Translations under genes and position numbers: made by a program
Notes under the pieces: generated by a model
The model's database searches: none
Seen by the model: only the letters and a program-made list of their open reading frames with translations
Told to the model about the DNA's origin: nothing
Shown: piece by piece, positions 8,740 to 20,400 of the stretch
Layout: each line of letters starts with the position of its first letter
Numbering within the stretch: the stretch's first letter is position 1
DNA from: Symbiodinium natans
Taxonomy: Eukaryota; Sar; Dinophyceae; Suessiales; Symbiodiniaceae
Assembly (NCBI GenBank): GCA_905221605.1
Contig: CAJNDS010001580.1
Span: 46,001-110,000, forward strand
Length of the DNA stretch: 64,000 nucleotides
Reading direction: 5' to 3'

Positions 8740-11090
8740 CTTAGGGTTTTAGGGTTTAGGGTTTGGGGTTTAGGGTTGAGGTTTGGGGTTTAGGGCTTGG
8801 GGTTGAGGATTTTTTATGGAGTTTAAATGCCCTTAAACATGAAAAATGCTACCCCATCATGACAAAGACTCCAGGGAGAAGGGCTCGGCAACTGTGGAGA
8901 AAGACCGTGCAGGGTTTGGGGATGCAGAGCGACGTGGCAACGGAGGAAGTGGCGATGGAGCTACCAGTGGCTCCTGGGAAGGCCGCGGGAGCATGAGCGC
9001 AAGAAGCAAGAAGCGAACTACCAGAGCTGCATCCAGGGCCTAAAGCTGTAGGGCTTCGGCAAGTTGTCAAAACGGCAGCCGGCAGCAAGAAGTATTGCAA
9101 GTTCGGACGCAGGCAAACTTGAGTGGGGGGGGGGGGTGTTGTGTTGCGTGAGGTTGTGCTACATCGTGCTGTTCTACCCTAACCCCCCCTGTGCTCGAAA
9201 CCGCAGGAGCCTGCTGGCACTCTGCAAACCTCCCATGACCAACCACCCTAAACCCCAACGCCTAACCCCTGACCCCTGACCCCTGACCCCAAACCCCAAC
9301 CCCAAACCCTAAACCCTAAACCCCAAACCCTAAACCCGGACGGCCTGCCACGGGCCGCAGCCCAAGTGGCAGTGACAGGGCTCGCCGCGCAACTCCTGGA
9401 GTGTAATGGTTTCAGGGTTCAGGGTTTGCTTCAGGGTTTTAGGCTTAGGGTTTAGGGTTTAGGGCTTAGGGTTTAGGGTATAGGGTTTGGGGTTTAGGGT
9501 TTAGTGTTCAGGATTTACGACTTAGGGCGTTAGACGGTATCAGGGTTTTTCTGGTAGAGCTGCCTAAAGCTTCTAGGGCTACACAGAGGAAGGCCCATGA
9601 TGACATCTGAATTGGGGGATATCCCCTCAGCTGTATTTTCCCCACCCCCCCCGCCCTCGCATCAACATGCAAGCAACCTGCCTTACGATTAAGAGACTTC
9701 CTTGGGCTCTTCAAAGGGACCCTTCAGGAATACTACTCGTAATTGTTCCGACCCCCTTTAAGGTACAAATTGCGCCAGGGCTCCAGGCTGAAGGCTCGTA
9801 AGGATCGTAAGGGGTATGGGATTTAGGGTCTAGGGTTTAGGGTTTAGGGCTTTGGAGAGTGGAAAGCTTGGGGGAAGTTGGGGGTTGTGTTTTGGGTTTA
9901 CGAGTACAAGCCCCTAAACCCTAAAAGTCTAAACCCTAAACCTTAAAAAAGGTCATTCTTTTAGACCGCTATATTACTGAACCCCTCGAAGTTTGAAAGT
10001 TATCTTTGAAGTTAGGCATCCTTAACATAACCCCAAAGGAAAACCTTGTTGCTGACCCTAAAAAACCCTAAATCACCCTAAAAAACTCTAAGCCCTAAAC
10101 CCTAAACTCCCCAAAACACCCTAAACTTCCCTAAGCCCTGAGCTCACCGCCTCGACACAGCTGCATCGTTGCCGAACGAGGCGGCCAAGCTTTCTGAACT
10201 TGAAGCAGCCGATCAGGCTTTTCGGGTTTAGTGTATAGGGTTTAGGGTACAAGTGCTGAAGTTTAGGGTTCGAGCTCAAGGGTTCTGGGGCATGCGATCT
10301 GCCTTGAGGAATTGGGGTTGGGGGACGTGTAGATGTCCGTGATCTTTGAGCAGGAAGACGCAGCGGCGATGAGGAAAGCGATGCACGACCATGGTCTGGC
10401 ATGTTGCTGAGTACGCTCCTAGTTGTGGGATGGAATATTCTACAGATCGGAGCTTCTACGGAATCACCTTGCGCAACTGCGTTCTCCACGCATGCTGCAT
10501 GTCAATGTGCGCGTCGACGGACTGAGAAGCTGAAAACTGCAGAATTCTCAGGCGCAACTTGGTGCCTAAATGGCGCCAGTACGCCTTCTCAGTAGGCCCC
10601 TGATTAAGGTTTTCCGGATTAAGGACACACATCTATAAGGGAGGAACATCCGAAGCAAGCAGGGCCCCAACGCCCTTTCTTGTTGCTGACACAAAACAGC
10701 ACCTTCGGTGTCAGCTTCTGCTCACGCAGGTCGGATCAAGATTATTTAGTGTTTAGGGTTATGCCAGCAGCCAGCACGCTGGCATGACTCGCCCTTCTGG
10801 AAAAAACTCTTCGATTTGCTGCTTATGCTGACTTATTTTACTCTCACTACTATTGATGCTGATTTTTGACTATGAGTAGTGATGGTGATTTTTGATCATG
10901 ATTGTGGTTAGGATTCTGATTGCTATTCATCTTCTTATTCTTATTTTGTGTTCGGCCTTCGGGCTCTGTAGCCATGTACAGCGGGTGTTTGCTGCTCCAT
11001 CACTAAACTTCACTGCCAAAAAAAACCTCAAGGCCCCCTGTATATAATTAGGGTTTCGCTGGGTGTTGCAGCTTAGGGGTTTGGGGTTTA
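8740..11090. other. Mostly non-coding; telomere tracts and weak exon candidates
   Basis: TTTAGGG tracts at 8,745-8,815, 9,430-9,510 and 9,815-9,850; CCCTAAA/CCCCAAA at 9,265-9,340 and 10,075-10,120. Possible minus exons are 9,345-9,400, 10,145-10,205 and 10,400-10,489, all short and unidentified. A polar plus-strand stretch (8,870-9,043) ends in SARSKKRTTRAASRA; its coding status is unclear. Confidence 0.5.
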
Positions 11091-11099
11091 GAGTTTTAC

Positions 11100-12790
11100 C
11101 TGCAGGTTTTGAAAGTCTTCATGAGACGCTCGGGACGCGATATCGTGCAAAAACGGCTGAGTTACGCGGCCGACGCGGCTAAGGGTAAGCGGCGACTTGG
11201 GAGCTTGCATTTCACCTGCGGGGTACTTTTCGGAGAACCCTAATAACCTTATACCCTAAACCCTAAAAACCCTAAACCCTAAACCCTAAAAACCCTAAAA
11301 CCCTAAACCCTAAGCCCCCAACAGTGAACCCTGAGCCCTCAATCCAGCCGCTGCCTCAGCAGCCACATGGCCAGCAAAGGCTCCTTCTCCTCAACCAGGT
11401 GGTCCGGGTTGCTTCACCCTAAACCCTAAACCCTAAACCCTAAACCCTAAACCCTAAACCCTAAACCCTGGACCTCGAACCTAGGCCCTGAGCCCGAAAC
11501 CCTAAACATTCGGAGCCTTCACAATGCCTTCATTGTGGGCCTTACGAGGTTGGGTGTCCAAAGTGGCCCAGTGAAGCCGGGCTTGCTTTACGACACTCTT
11601 GTGTGGTAGAGGTTTAGGGTTTAGGGTTTAGGGTTTAGGGTTTAGGGTTTAGGGTTTAGGGTTTAGGGTTTAGGGTTTAGAGTTTAGGGTCTAGGGTCGT
11701 TTAGGGTTTAGGGGTTTGGGGTTTAGGGTAAAGGGTTTAGGGTTTTGGGCTGAGGGTGTAGGCTTAGGGTTTACATTCACAAAGGTGTACGTATCACACA
11801 TGCAGGGGTATCAGACTCAAGTGCCTCTCGAAGAGTTCTGTGACTCGTATCCATCTCCAGCTCTACAACCCGAACTTTCTACATCAAATCACAGAAAAAA
11901 AGCTACAACTCCCCTGACTAAGCTCCAAGCCCAAAGCCCCCAAAACATTAAACCCCAAACCCTAAACCCTGAACCCTAAACCCTGAACCCAAACCCCAGA
12001 CCCCAAACCCCAAACCCTAAACCCCAAACCCAAAACCCTGAAACTCAAGCAGCGAATGCCCGCGGCCTTGTCATCACTGCAGATGACTTCCTGCAGCGTG
12101 GCGCTGGGGACGGTGAGAGCCCATGGTTTCGGGGTTTAGGGTTTAAGGTTCAGGGTTTCGGGTTTGGGATTAGGGTTTAGGGCTTTTCAGTGCAGGTTTT
12201 CGGTTTAGGGTTTAGGGATTAGGGTTTAGGGTTTAGGGCTTTTTGAGGCTAAGGGCGTTTGTGGCTTCTGCGGCTAAGGCTTCTGGGGGCGCATATAGCC
12301 CATCTTGGGGCATGTCGGGTTTAGGACCCAAGCCATACATGAGAAAGCTGAGAGGGAGCAGCCAAGAAAGCGTTTCGGGGGTCGCACAGAAGGCGCTGTA
12401 CATCCATCAGGGCTGCTGGTTTCGGGGCCAATAAGCAAAGTGCCGAAGAGCTCACGATGGTTGAAGCCAACGCCGTAGCAACACCCGAGTTTGCTCCTGG
12501 CTCTCAGTGGGATGGCGACTTAAAACCTTGAACCCCTAAAGCCTTCAAGTCTAAAGCCCTGAACCCTGAAAAACCATCAACCCCTTGAGCCTTGAGGCCC
12601 TTAAACTCTGATACAGTGACGGATTGAACCCTGAAACCCTTCGACCCCTGTACACCCTACACCCTGAAACTCGCTTTAAACTTTAAACCCTTGAGCTAAC
12701 CCAGCCTTGAACTGCAGCGTCTCGGGCAGCTTGGCGCCCGAGATGCGCGGCCCCTGCTGCGCAGGCTTGAGGTAATTTCGGCACAACTCA
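11100..12790 (-). CDS. Exon set of an unidentified gene
   Basis: Four GC-rich islands between telomere tracts read well on the minus strand: 12,715-12,785 (PRISGAKLPETLQFKAG), 12,030-12,125 (SATLQEVICSDDKAAGIRC), 11,335-11,410 (HLVEEKEPLLAMWLLRQRLD, then a stop codon) and 11,100-11,215 (PFLHDIASRASHEDFQNLQ, followed by GTAAAAC). Their codon texture is unlike the flanking repeats. I do not recognise the protein, and the islands may belong to more than one gene, since the third ends in a stop. The SAT in the second exon recalls helicase motif III, but its position relative to the helicase exons is wrong. Confidence 0.4.
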
Positions 12791-12799
12791 CTCGGGGAA

Positions 12800-14460
12800 T
12801 GTAGGGTCCGGCTTGTGACTTTTTCGGCACATGCCTCTAGGTTGGCCTGTTACAGCTCCGTGCAGTTCAGCACGAGCGCCCACCCCCGCTCCCACTTAAG
12901 GGACAAAAGGATGTACCTTTACACGGGTCTCTAGAAAATCTACGGGGGCGGTGTCCAGCTGCGCAACTCATGATACTTCAAGCTTTCGCCCTGGGTTTCG
13001 GAGTGAGGCCGCAGACCTTGCCATGGCTGTGTGAAAGAAGGCGCATGTGAACCAAGCTTGTGGGTCCTGCAAGGTTGAACCCCAACCCCCCACCACCCCC
13101 CCCCACCCTACTGTGTCGGGGCGACACAAACCCTGAACACAAGCACCGTGGACTCAACCAAGCACACTCAACCTTTTCCCTTTCCTTGCGCATCAAGCGA
13201 TTTTAAACCAAGTAATTAAAAGCCATCCAAGACCGCCTCTCTTGGCACCCGTCCTGCAAGCTACTCCCATGAAGCCACGGCACATCAAACTTTGAAAAGA
13301 GAACCCCAATGCCAAAGTGTCAACATGCAACGCAAGCTAGCTACTTTTGGTCTTTCGCATTGGCCAACACCTATTCCTACCATTTGCTTAAGAACCACCC
13401 CCCGTCCCCACCCCCAAAAAATAAATCTTCCTGAGCAGGGGAATATAGGGATTCTTATCGTGTATTTCTTGGAGGGTTCTTAAGCAAAATAGCAGACTCA
13501 GAAGGACATCTAAAACTTGTGTAGGAGCAGCCTCTGCCTCCTCCGTGGCATCCTCCTCGGTCGCAGACACTGAGGGCTGTTTTGGGGATTCGCGGTTTAG
13601 GGTTCAGAGATGAAGGTTTAGGGTTTAGGGTTTAGGTTGAGGGTTGAGGGTTTAGGCAGGTAGCCAGCTGAAACCTCTAAGTCGGAACCCATGCTGGCAG
13701 AGCAGTGTTGCCCACCGCTCTCATTGCAACATGCCAAAAGCTTTGGCTTTAACGCATTTCAGCTCCTTCGCCGATAAAGGCAATAGATCTTTTGTAGACG
13801 ACATGACCGAATCCAGGTATTGTAAATGATGAGAGTATCCTGTGTGACACGATCCACGGAGATTCGTCGCGCATCTTTCCACTTTCTATTCTAGCGTGTT
13901 TTCTAAGGGGGGTTGGCTTTTAAGGGCTTGGGGGGGCTGAGGGGGGTTTAAGTTTTAAGGCTTAGGGCTTCCTTTCAGCGGGCTCAATGGGCTATTACGG
14001 TTCCAGGGCTTAAGGGTTTCGACGGTTTAGGGCTTTTGGGGCCAGGATTGGGGGTAGTTTCTGCTTCGGGAGGCTGTCGGGACCAGGTCTTCAGTCTTAG
14101 GCCTTAGGGTCTTAGGGAATCTCGCGAAGCGGCCAGGACACAAGGGCCTCCGAACAAATTGCCGACACCCCAAGTCGCAGGGAGGTAGGGTTTAGGGTCG
14201 ACGGGCCCCCTAACCCCTAACCCCTAAACAATAAACCCTGAACCCTCACCCCAACCCCCAACCCCGAAACCCGAAACCCGAAACCCAAAACCCGAAACCC
14301 GAAACCCAAAACCCAAAACCCAAAACCCAAAACCCAAAACCCAAAACCCAAAACCCAAAACCCAAAACCCAAAACCCAAAACCCAAAACCCAAAACCCAA
14401 AACCCAAAACCCAAAACCCAAAACCCAAAACCCAAAACCCAAAACCCTATCCTGCCAAAC
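12800..14460. other. Sparse region with two exon candidates
   Basis: Poly-C runs near 13,090 and telomere-like variants at 13,615-13,655. Minus-strand islands: 13,726-13,830 (ends KELKCVKAKAFGMLQ then TGA) and 13,500-13,590 (acidic TEEDATEEAEAAPTQV). Either could be 3' exons of the helicase gene upstream or of a separate gene. Nothing else is supported. Confidence 0.4.
14278..14447. repeat. Homogeneous variant array (CCCAAAA)n
   Basis: About 24 tandem CCCAAAA (TTTTGGG) heptamers, more uniform than most TTTAGGG tracts in the window, with CCCGAAA variants at the left edge. Same unit length as the telomere repeat with one substitution. It forms a spurious ORF of F/W/V/L/G repeats. Confidence 0.9.
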
Positions 14461-14464
14461 CCCT

Positions 14465-17400
14465 CCGGGGGAAAGAAGCTCCAAGTCCGAAGAAGTTCGC
14501 GGCGAGAGTCGGTCTTTGTCAGATCCACGGTAAATACGGCACGGGACCTCGGCAGGGTTTAGGGTTTAGGGTTTAGGGTTTAGGGTTTAGGGTTTAGGGT
14601 TTGGGGTTTGGGGTTTAGGGTTTAGGGTTTAGGGTGAAAAGGTTCTGCGATGGCTTTATCATTATGTGCTGCAGCCATGGCCCTACACCCTAGCTCCTAC
14701 ACCCGAAGCGCTGAAAAAACCCAGACCCGAAACGCTCGGGCGAAGATCTCTCTGCGCCCCTGGCTCCCGAAAGCGCAGCCGTGACATCAAGGCCTGAACC
14801 TGTGGGACGAGCGTCTCTGAAGCCACATGCTTGTCGGGCCAGAGGTGTGTAGGGTTTAGGGTTTAGGGTTCAGGGTTTGTAGGGTTTAGGGTTTAGGGTT
14901 TAGGGTTCAGGGTTCAGGGTTCAGGGTTCAGGGTTCAGGGTTTAGGGTTTAGGGTTCGGGGTTTAGGGTTTAGGGTTTCGGGTTAGGAGGGGTTGGGCTT
15001 CGCGCTTGTGGTTTGGGATTTGCAGGGCTTGCCGATGTGTTGCGGCAGTGCTTGAGGTTTGTGTTTGGGCTCGTGGCTCTACTAACCTAACCCCTGAACC
15101 CTGTTCAGCCCAAAACCATGATAGCCCACAACGCCGCTACCCAGAAAGAAAGAAACCAAGAACAACAGAAAGAGTACAGAAAGGCAGAAAATTGGATAAG
15201 AAAACGGGACAGACAGAATGAAGGCAAAAAAGGTTCTCTACGTCTCCCTTGAGATGGAAGCACTTGCATCTCAGCGGCAACCCCTAAAGCCCATGAACCC
15301 GATAAACCCAGAAAGCCTCCAATCCATGAACCTCCATGAACCCCCATAAACCCCATAATCCACATCAACCCCATGTACCCCCAAAAAACCCCAAAACCCT
15401 CTAAAGCCCCTAAACCCTCTGAACCCTTTCAAGCCTCTAAGCCTCTAAAGCCACTAAAGCCTCTAAACCCTCTAACCCCTCGAATCCCTAAACCCTAGAG
15501 GTGAATCGGTCGGCGCCTTGCCCCCCTCCTCGTGCTCACCGCCTGGAACTCAGACGGAAGCCCCACCCCCCTTCCCCCCCCCCGCCCCCACCCCCGAAGC
15601 CGCCCCCCCCCCCCCCCCAGAGGGACTTACGCAAACAGGGTCCACAGGTTGCGGCTTCAGAGAAGCACTTTAGGGTTTAGGGTCAAAGGTTCAGGGTTTA
15701 GGATTTAGGGTTTGAGGGTTTAGGGTTTGAGGGTTTAAGGGCCGGGGCAGGTGCTGCAACTTCTGCAACTTGGGCAAGAGGGACAACCCAGCTGAGTTGA
15801 GTTTTCCATGGTTTGGGCTTAGGGTTTGAGGTCTAGGTTGCTCGGGTTGCTCATCAGGGGCTCGTAAACTCTAAGCCCTTCTGAAGCTCCACCCTATATT
15901 CCCACATCACTCGCACTTCTGCTTCCGCTGCTTTGGGAGCCCCCGGCGCTGCGCACGCGGGTCCAGCGTCAGCGTGGCGGAGAAGACAAAGGTCTGCAAC
16001 CTCACGGCAGGACAAGGGCGCCACCGCAAATCTGAACTTGGCTGACTTCTGAACCCCTCCTAAAAGGTTAACTTTTAGGCTCCTTATTGTAGTTTCTCCA
16101 CAAACCCAAAAAGTTAAAGTCCTAAGAGCCAGCCAGAAGAAAGCCAAGTGAACGTAAGGCCCCATTAAAGCCTTTACACCCGAAGCCTTGAACGCTAAAC
16201 CCGAAACACTGAACCCTGGACGCTTCACACCAAAGTCTATGGGGGTTAAAGAATCGTTTCTTGAGGTTTATGGTTATAAGGGGCTTTTAAAATTTCAGAA
16301 GGATGTAAGTAAGAGCCTTCCTCGTTTGACACTGCGACAACTCACAGACCTGGCAGGTTTATGCGTTTAGTTCGTTCCTTTTAAGAGTGTAGGGCTTCGG
16401 GCATGAGAGAGCGTGCGCCCGAAAACCCGAAAATGTCACAGCATGGAGATCCGGACATTATAGGGACGCCGATCCCAAAACACCTAGAAGCCGTGGACAC
16501 GAGGGCTTTAGAGGCTTCATATGGTTTCTAGGGTTTATTGGGCTGAAGGTTTAAGGGTACGGTTTGGGCTGAGACGCGAATTACCAATACAGCAAGAAAC
16601 AATTCCATTGTTCCGTATACTATGTGGAGCAGAAAGTCAGAAGCTATGCGAAGAGAGCATGATTTGGTTTATTTGTCGAGTACAGAAGCAATGAGGCTAG
16701 CAATCTCCGAAATCACCAGCATACCGGGCCACTCGAAGACCCCGCTTCTTTACCAAGATAGCAAGTATCAACGAGTGAGGGATCCTACAACAGGAAAATC
16801 CAGTTTAGTTGAAGGTTTAGGGTTTAGGGTTTAGGTACCATAGATAAATGACAAAGTAGTCAGGTTTGTCACATCATGGGGGTGGGGGGTTTCCGACAAT
16901 AAGGGACCCTAAAGTAAAGCTTCCCTAATAGTAGGAATCCTTTAAAAGGACCCCTGAACCCTTAACCCCAAACCCCCCACGTCAGATCTGCTGTCTAATA
17001 CGCACCCATCAATGCCCAGGGCCCCCCACTGCTGCGCCCGCTCGACAGACTGGTACCTCAGCTCAGCATCACAGCCGGTTAGAAGACCCAAACCCTTGTA
17101 AGGGGTTTAGGGTTCAGGGTTCAGCCCTGGAACCCAAAACCCTAAAGGTGGTGCGTTTTCTCATTCCATACTCGGAGACGAGGCTAGGTGGCTGCGGTCT
17201 AGGGACTGGGGTCAACTGAGGGTGTTTGCATCTGGCTGCGACCCCCCGCTCGGCATCCAATGTTTCTTGGGAAACCCGCTTGAAAGCCCGAAGCACTAAA
17301 CCCTAAACCCTAAACCCTAAGCCCTAAGCCCTAAGCCCTAAGCCCTAAGCCCTAAACCCTAAACCCTAAACCCTAAGCCCTAAACCCTAAACCCTAAACC

Positions 17401-20400
17401 CTAAACCCCGGGTCCCAAGCACCAGCTCCAGGATCTTATCCAACTCGCGGAAGTGGCCGGACTCGACGAGCCTGTCGGCCTTCCCATCATCACAGGGTCC
17501 AGTTAGGGTTTAGGGTTTAGGGTTTAGGGTTTAGGGTTTAGGGTTTAGGGTTTAGGGTTTAGGGTTTAGGGTTTAGGGTTTAGGGTTTAGGGTTTAGGGT
17601 TTAAGGTTTAGGGTTCAGGGCCCTTAGTATGGACCCCTAAGTTATCACCCTAAAAACCAGAGCAGCACAGTTCGACTAGAAGATGACATGACGCCCCTTG
17701 CAGGATTCTTAGGTAACCTGCAACAGAAGGTTCTTGGGGTTCTTAGGTAACCTGCAACAGAAGGTTGCTGGGGTTCTTAGGTAACCTGCAACAGAAGGTT
17801 GTTGGGGTTCTTAGGGCAGGTTCCAGGGTTTCATCCCGCCTTGGGGCTTGAGGGTTTAGGGGCTTGGGATTTACAAGACCCAAAAAAAAGCCACCTAGGA
17901 ATGAAAAGGATGCCCTTTTTGGGGAAAAGGGGCTGAAATGGGACCCCAAAACACGCCATAAGGGGCCTACTCTACTACTGTCAGGGGTTCCAGTTTACGG
18001 GCAATCCCCAAACATGAGTCGTGAGCAGGATTATTTGTGCGAACTTCCCCTTTGTAGCTTCATCACCGGGTTCTGGTGGAGAGGGTCCTCCGGAAAAGGG
18101 ACCCCAAGCTAAAAGGGTTTAGGGTATAGGGGCTAGGGTCTACGGGAACTCTCTCCAGCATGTTTGCCTCGTCCAGTACGAGGTGTCGGAGGCACTTTAG
18201 CCCTTCCCGCAGCCACTCGCACTTGTCCGCCTCGCAAAACATCCGGGCGCCAGAAATTGGGTTTCCGAGCACCACAATTACCTACGATTTGCGGCGGCAG
18301 CCTGTACATGTAAACATGCATGTGTGCATACCTATGCATGTGCGCGCGTGTGTTTAGTAATACAAATACAGATACAGATACAGATATAGATATAGATATA
18401 GACATGGATATAGATATGCATATAGATATCATTTATCATCTTACATATGTATCTATTTCTATATGCATATACATGTACATGCACAGATGACAATCATCAT
18501 GGTTTCAAGGCACCACATGGGGGGTTGCTCTAAATTAGGGGGGAAGTATGTTGACGACCTCTTCACAAGGAATCCCCTGTTGACATGCGTCAGACATGCG
18601 AGGTAACTTCGAACAACCCGCAACAACTTGTCGCAAAACTCTAAGCCCTTAAAAAAGCCCTCAAGCCTGAAACCCTAAGCCTAAGCAGTGTCTGCAGAGC
18701 GCCAACATTTTGACCTACCCCCCCGCCGTTTTAGGCCTGCGCAAAAATCATGCTTAAATGAAAAAGTAGACGCCCCGAAGCCCTTCTTTCACCTCCTCGC
18801 CCATGCCAAGCAAAGCGTAGATCCGGCCGGGTGTTCCCACCTTGCTCGTGCCGATTTAGTTTGACTTAGCTTATGGAGTTTAGGGTTTACCTTGCTCGTG
18901 CTCGTGCAGAGTGAGTTGATGGAGGGACGCGGTGAGTATATACCCCGAAACCCCAAACCCTAAGTTCTTAGGACTGAAGCCGTCACTGTCACCAACTAAA
19001 CCCTTACCAACCCCCACTTTCCACCCCAACAGCCGGCCCTCATCTCTTCCGCGACGCGAAAGCACCCAAACCCTACACCCCCGACCCCCCTAAAACCTAC
19101 CCACTATGACGGGACGGTTCTGCACGCCCAACAATGCAAGTCTGGACCTACCCTCCCACCCTAAACCTAGAACCCTCGAACCCTCGAATCCCCGAACCCT
19201 CCAATCCTAAACCCCCAACCCTCTAAAGCCCTAAAGCCTAAACCTTAAACCCTAAACCCCAAACCCCAAACCCTGAACCCTACCGCCTGAACCCTAAACC
19301 CTAAACCCTAAACCCTAAACCCTAAACCCTAAACCCTAAACCCTAAACCCTAAACCCTAAACCCTAAACCCTAAACCCTAAACCCTAAACCCTAACCCTA
19401 AGCCCTAAACCCTAAACCCTAAACCCTAAACCGCAGCTCACCACCCAACCTAAGTCGCCGGCCACAAGGCCAGGCCGGCGCTTCAGCAGACGCCTCTGAA
19501 TCTCGCCGAGCTTTAAGGGCTCTTTAAAAGAGCCCTTTGGGGTTTGGGTTTAGGGTTTAGGGTTTAGGGTTTAGGGTTTAGGGTTTAGGATTTAGGGTTT
19601 AGGGTTTAGGGTTTAGGGTTTGGGGTTTGGGGTTTGGGGTTTTGGGGTTTGGGGGTTTGGGGGTTTCGGGGTTTCGGGGTTTGGGGTTCAGGGCTTGGGG
19701 TGTAGGATGTTTGGTGTAGGACCATTGTAGAATGTAGGGTTCAGGGTTTGAGTTTCATGCTCATGTTGTTGGAACTCTCTTTAAGGCTTGTGGGGTGCTT
19801 GTGTTGTGGGGGGTTTAGCGACAGTCGGGGTTCTAGAGCTTTGGGGTTTTGGTATGCTTGTGCACTTTTATTTGGGGGGGGGGGGGGACTCATGCGGTTG
19901 TGGTTTGCGGCTACTAGGGTTCTAAGGGTTTGGAGTTGTGATTTTCTTGATGGTTTGAAGGATTGAGTTTGCTAACTTGGATCGTCTCATGGCCCAGCTG
20001 GCCCATTCCTGCAGTTACGTAAGCCGAGTATGCTCAGGACTTCAAGGCTAGAATCACATTAGGGTCCACAATGAAAGTCCCCAAAATCCTGAACCCTAAG
20101 CCCTGAAACCTGAAGCTCTACCCCTAGACCGTAAACCACCTGGCTCAGCAATTCGGCCTGAATTCCTGGACTACTGATTTGGCATGCGCAAAAATCACAC
20201 ATGTCGGGTTCATGGTTTAGGGGTTATATAAATGAGGGTTTACGAAATAGGGGACCCCCAATGTAGACCCCAACAGTCGGACTCCCTTATAAGAAGGACC
20301 CCAATAAGGCACCCCTAACTTCGGAGACCCCCAAATCCAAACCGTCTAAACCCTATCAAGCCTTTGCAGCCCCGAGCCAGAATCAAACCCCAGCCCCCAC

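Noticed and set aside
8870-9043. Plus-strand basic ORF as a gene
   Set aside because: Short, no start or neighbours on that strand, partly telomere-derived upstream; noted only as unresolved.
12030-12125. SAT motif as the missing helicase motif III
   Set aside because: It lies downstream of the exon carrying VDLT, the wrong order for a DEAD-box helicase.
14217-14528. ORF with repeated F/W/V/L/G
   Set aside because: Translation of the CCCAAAA array; only the terminal part (14,465-14,540) is exon-like and is assigned to the helicase.
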